Shown here one piece after another: positions 62,386 through 64,000 of a stretch of 64,000 nucleotides of DNA. The DNA is from Alkalicoccus daliensis. GTDB taxonomy: Bacteria; Bacillota; Bacilli; Bacillales; Salisediminibacteriaceae. The translations under genes were made by a program, and so were the position numbers. Below the pieces are notes generated by a model that had not been told where the DNA came from, ran no database searches, and worked only from the letters and a program-made list of their open reading frames with translations. How positions within the stretch are numbered: position 1 is the stretch's first letter; each line of letters begins with the position of its first letter. The stretch is from contig NZ_FNIL01000015.1 of assembly GCF_900103955.1 (NCBI RefSeq), forward strand, positions 1 to 64,000, written 5' to 3'.

Positions 62386-63645
62386 ATGAAAGCAAAAAAT
62401 TTGTTTAAAAAGTGGAAATACCCATCCATTTTGCTGCTGGGAATAGGGATCTCCAATCTGGGAGCATGGATGTACTTAATTGCTTTAAATTTAATTATTT
62501 TCAATCTGACAGGATCGCCGCTTGCTGTCGCGGTGCTTTACATTTTGCTTCCTGTCGCTGCGCTAGCTACAAATTTATGGGCGGGGAGTGTGGTTGACCG
62601 GCTGAATAAACGGAACTGTATGATTTTTCTAGACATCTTTCGGGCAATCTTAATTTTTCAGATTCCGTGGCTGCTTGAACATTCATTGTGGCTCGTTTAC
62701 ATGATAGTATTTTTTATCAATATGGCAGGCGCAGTGTTTGGTCCGGCTTCAATGGTATATATCACAAAGTTGATCCCCGTGAAGGAACGCAGAAAATTTA
62801 ATTCCTTCCGCAGCTTGATTGATTCCGGAGCTTTTCTTTTAGGGCCAGCGCTTGCAGGACTGCTGTTTATGGTCGGTTCCCCGGAATTTGCGATTACTTT
62901 CAATGCATGTGCCTTCTTTTTCTCCGGGATGATCACTTTGTTCATGCCGGATTTGGAAAAAAATCTTAAAAATGATTTGGGTAAGGAGAAAATCTCTTCA
63001 GCCATGTTGAAGAAAGATTTTTTCATGGTGATGAATTTCAGCAGAAAACACTTGTATATCATGCTGGTTTATTTCCTGTTTACATCTGTGATTATTATGA
63101 CGGAAGCAGTTGATTCTCTGGAAGCTGCTTTTGCGAAGGAAGTGCTCTTATTATCAGATAGTGATTACGGTTTCTTAGTGAGTATTGCAGGTGCCGGGAT
63201 AATTGCAGGGGCCATTTTGAACACCTTACTGGTAAAAAAGCTGACTGTATCTGCTCTGATCGGGCTCGGTGCGGTTTTTGTTTCCTCCGGGTACCTGCTT
63301 TATGCATTCTCGCACACATTTTTCATGGCAGCAGCTGGCTTCTTTTTTCTCTCCTTTTTCACAGCCTTTATTCACACTGGATTTCTTACGTTTTATCAGA
63401 ACAATATTCCTGTCGAGGAAATGGGAAGGATCAGCAGTATCTATGAGCTGATTCAGGCGGTATTTGTTATATTCACGACCCTGCTCATCGGTTTTCTTGC
63501 ACAGGCAGTATCAATTCAAAATGCAGTCATAGCTGGAGCGTTCGTCATGCTATTTTTTGCTGCAGTGTTAAGTTTCTTCTGTATGCCTGCTTCCAAGAAA
63601 GAGTATTTTCAGGATATCCCGGTGGAAGAAACAAAAGCAGTATAG
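62386..63645 (+). CDS. MFS transporter, drug-efflux (Mef/EntS-like) type, T-box controlled
   Basis: The protein has 419 residues from ATG 62386, six bases after GAGTGAGGAG; GTG 62377 is upstream of the ribosome site. Twelve helices are present. IGISNLGAWMYLIALNLIIFNLTGSPLAVAVLYILLPVAALATNLWAGSVVDRLNKRNCMI shows the MFS motif A (G-x-x-x-D-R) of the MFS_3 group, which includes macrolide and siderophore exporters. The T-box leader ties expression to a scarce amino acid (uncharged tRNA). This suggests the substrate is an amino acid, peptide or amino-acid-linked compound rather than a drug. Confidence 0.87.
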   Translation: MKAKNLFKKWKYPSILLLGIGISNLGAWMYLIALNLIIFNLTGSPLAVAVLYILLPVAALATNLWAGSVVDRLNKRNCMIFLDIFRAILIFQIPWLLEHSLWLVYMIVFFINMAGAVFGPASMVYITKLIPVKERRKFNSFRSLIDSGAFLLGPALAGLLFMVGSPEFAITFNACAFFFSGMITLFMPDLEKNLKNDLGKEKISSAMLKKDFFMVMNFSRKHLYIMLVYFLFTSVIIMTEAVDSLEAAFAKEVLLLSDSDYGFLVSIAGAGIIAGAILNTLLVKKLTVSALIGLGAVFVSSGYLLYAFSHTFFMAAAGFFFLSFFTAFIHTGFLTFYQNNIPVEEMGRISSIYELIQAVFVIFTTLLIGFLAQAVSIQNAVIAGAFVMLFFAAVLSFFCMPASKKEYFQDIPVEETKAV

Positions 63646-63780
63646 AGCGTTTTAATTGGGAGTGTAAAAAAATAACAATTATGAAACTGGAAATTGTATA
63701 ATAAGTTTATATTAATCAGCAGATATCACTAACAAAAAATACAATGTTTTAATAGAGAACCTGAATGGAGGAATATCTAA

Positions 63781-64000
63781 ATGAGATTTCCAAAAGTAAT
63801 GGCAGCTTTATTTGCGTCTATTCTCACTGCAGTCTGCATGCCGGTTATTCTTCCTCTCTTTGATGAGCCGGGTGCTTATTTTGCAAACGTGTTAATTTAT
63901 GCGCTGTACACCAGTCCTGTTATATATTCCTATGGCATAGCAGCTTCTAAACTCTCGGAATTTTTAAGCGGGAAATATCACAAACGTTTTTCAAAATTTT
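63781..64000 (+). CDS. Small membrane protein, cut by window end
   Basis: From ATG 63781, with TGGAGGA eleven bases upstream, the open frame continues to the window edge (73 residues seen). It starts MRFPKVMAALFASILTAVCM and contains two membrane segments (about 5-24 and 34-54) followed by a basic stretch (KYHKRFSKF). The family was not recognised and the length is unknown. Confidence 0.65.
   Translation, partial: MRFPKVMAALFASILTAVCMPVILPLFDEPGAYFANVLIYALYTSPVIYSYGIAASKLSEFLSGKYHKRFSKF

Overview
The window reads as chromosome of a low-to-moderate G+C Firmicute of the Bacillaceae. The evidence is strong AGGAGG-type ribosome binding sites, many intrinsic terminators, and Bacillus-type regulation: a TPP riboswitch, a T-box leader, LicT/RAT antitermination, cre-like sites and a stressosome RsbR paralogue. 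Several exported proteins are rich in Glu/Asp, which fits a salt- or alkali-adapted genus, but the genus cannot be fixed from sequence alone.

Layout. 1-7.5 kb: an IS110-family transposase cut by the window edge, a copy of a dispersed non-coding repeat, TauE/SafE and TVP38 membrane proteins, an RsbR-type STAS protein, an MDR oxidoreductase, a complete ISL3 element inserted exactly in the T-tract of a terminator, and a membrane protein with twelve 13-residue charged repeats followed by Ltp domains. 7.8-18 kb: MFS transporter, HAD phosphatases, a stand-alone MurE paralogue with an altered specificity motif, and the oxidative pentose phosphate genes zwf and gnd flanking a cyclase-family hydrolase and another HAD gene. 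18.5-22 kb: an ECF sigma / PadR / HAAS-FtsW operon on the minus strand, a decayed DUF6440 gene and a GNAT gene. 22.4-27.5 kb: a MarR regulator with repeated TTAG-N4-CTAA sites around it, followed by a flavin monooxygenase, a nitroreductase, a Gfo/Idh/MocA oxidoreductase and an HSL-type esterase, likely one detoxification or catabolic unit.

27.5-36.4 kb is a patchwork accessory zone: a second copy of the dispersed repeat, small stand-alone genes (membrane HTH-like protein, GrpB, GNAT, VOC, DUF3830, APH-type kinase), a nucleoside phosphorylase remnant, and an A+T-rich two-gene SIR2-HerA cassette. The cassette belongs to a known anti-phage defence type and is preceded by an unusual nested palindromic region. 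36.9-44.7 kb: phospholipase D protein, a third degenerate repeat copy, a possible 21-residue peptide gene, a MerR/GAP-family divergent pair with a 19-bp-spacer promoter, class III fructose-1,6-bisphosphatase and a lipid kinase.

44.8-49.6 kb is a complete thiamine-pyrimidine salvage operon: TPP riboswitch, then ylmB, tenA, thiZ, thiX and thiY. 50-55.8 kb: DUF2207 and PH-domain membrane proteins, azlCD, an unknown protein, an M15 peptidase and an NmrA-type reductase. 55.9-61.4 kb is a beta-glucoside system: promoter, RAT and terminator ahead of licT, a second RAT and terminator ahead of bglP, then bglH and a HAD phosphatase. 61.5-64 kb: a DUF3139-like protein, a T-box leader controlling an MFS efflux-type transporter, and a membrane protein cut by the window end. 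No tRNA, rRNA or CRISPR array was seen.
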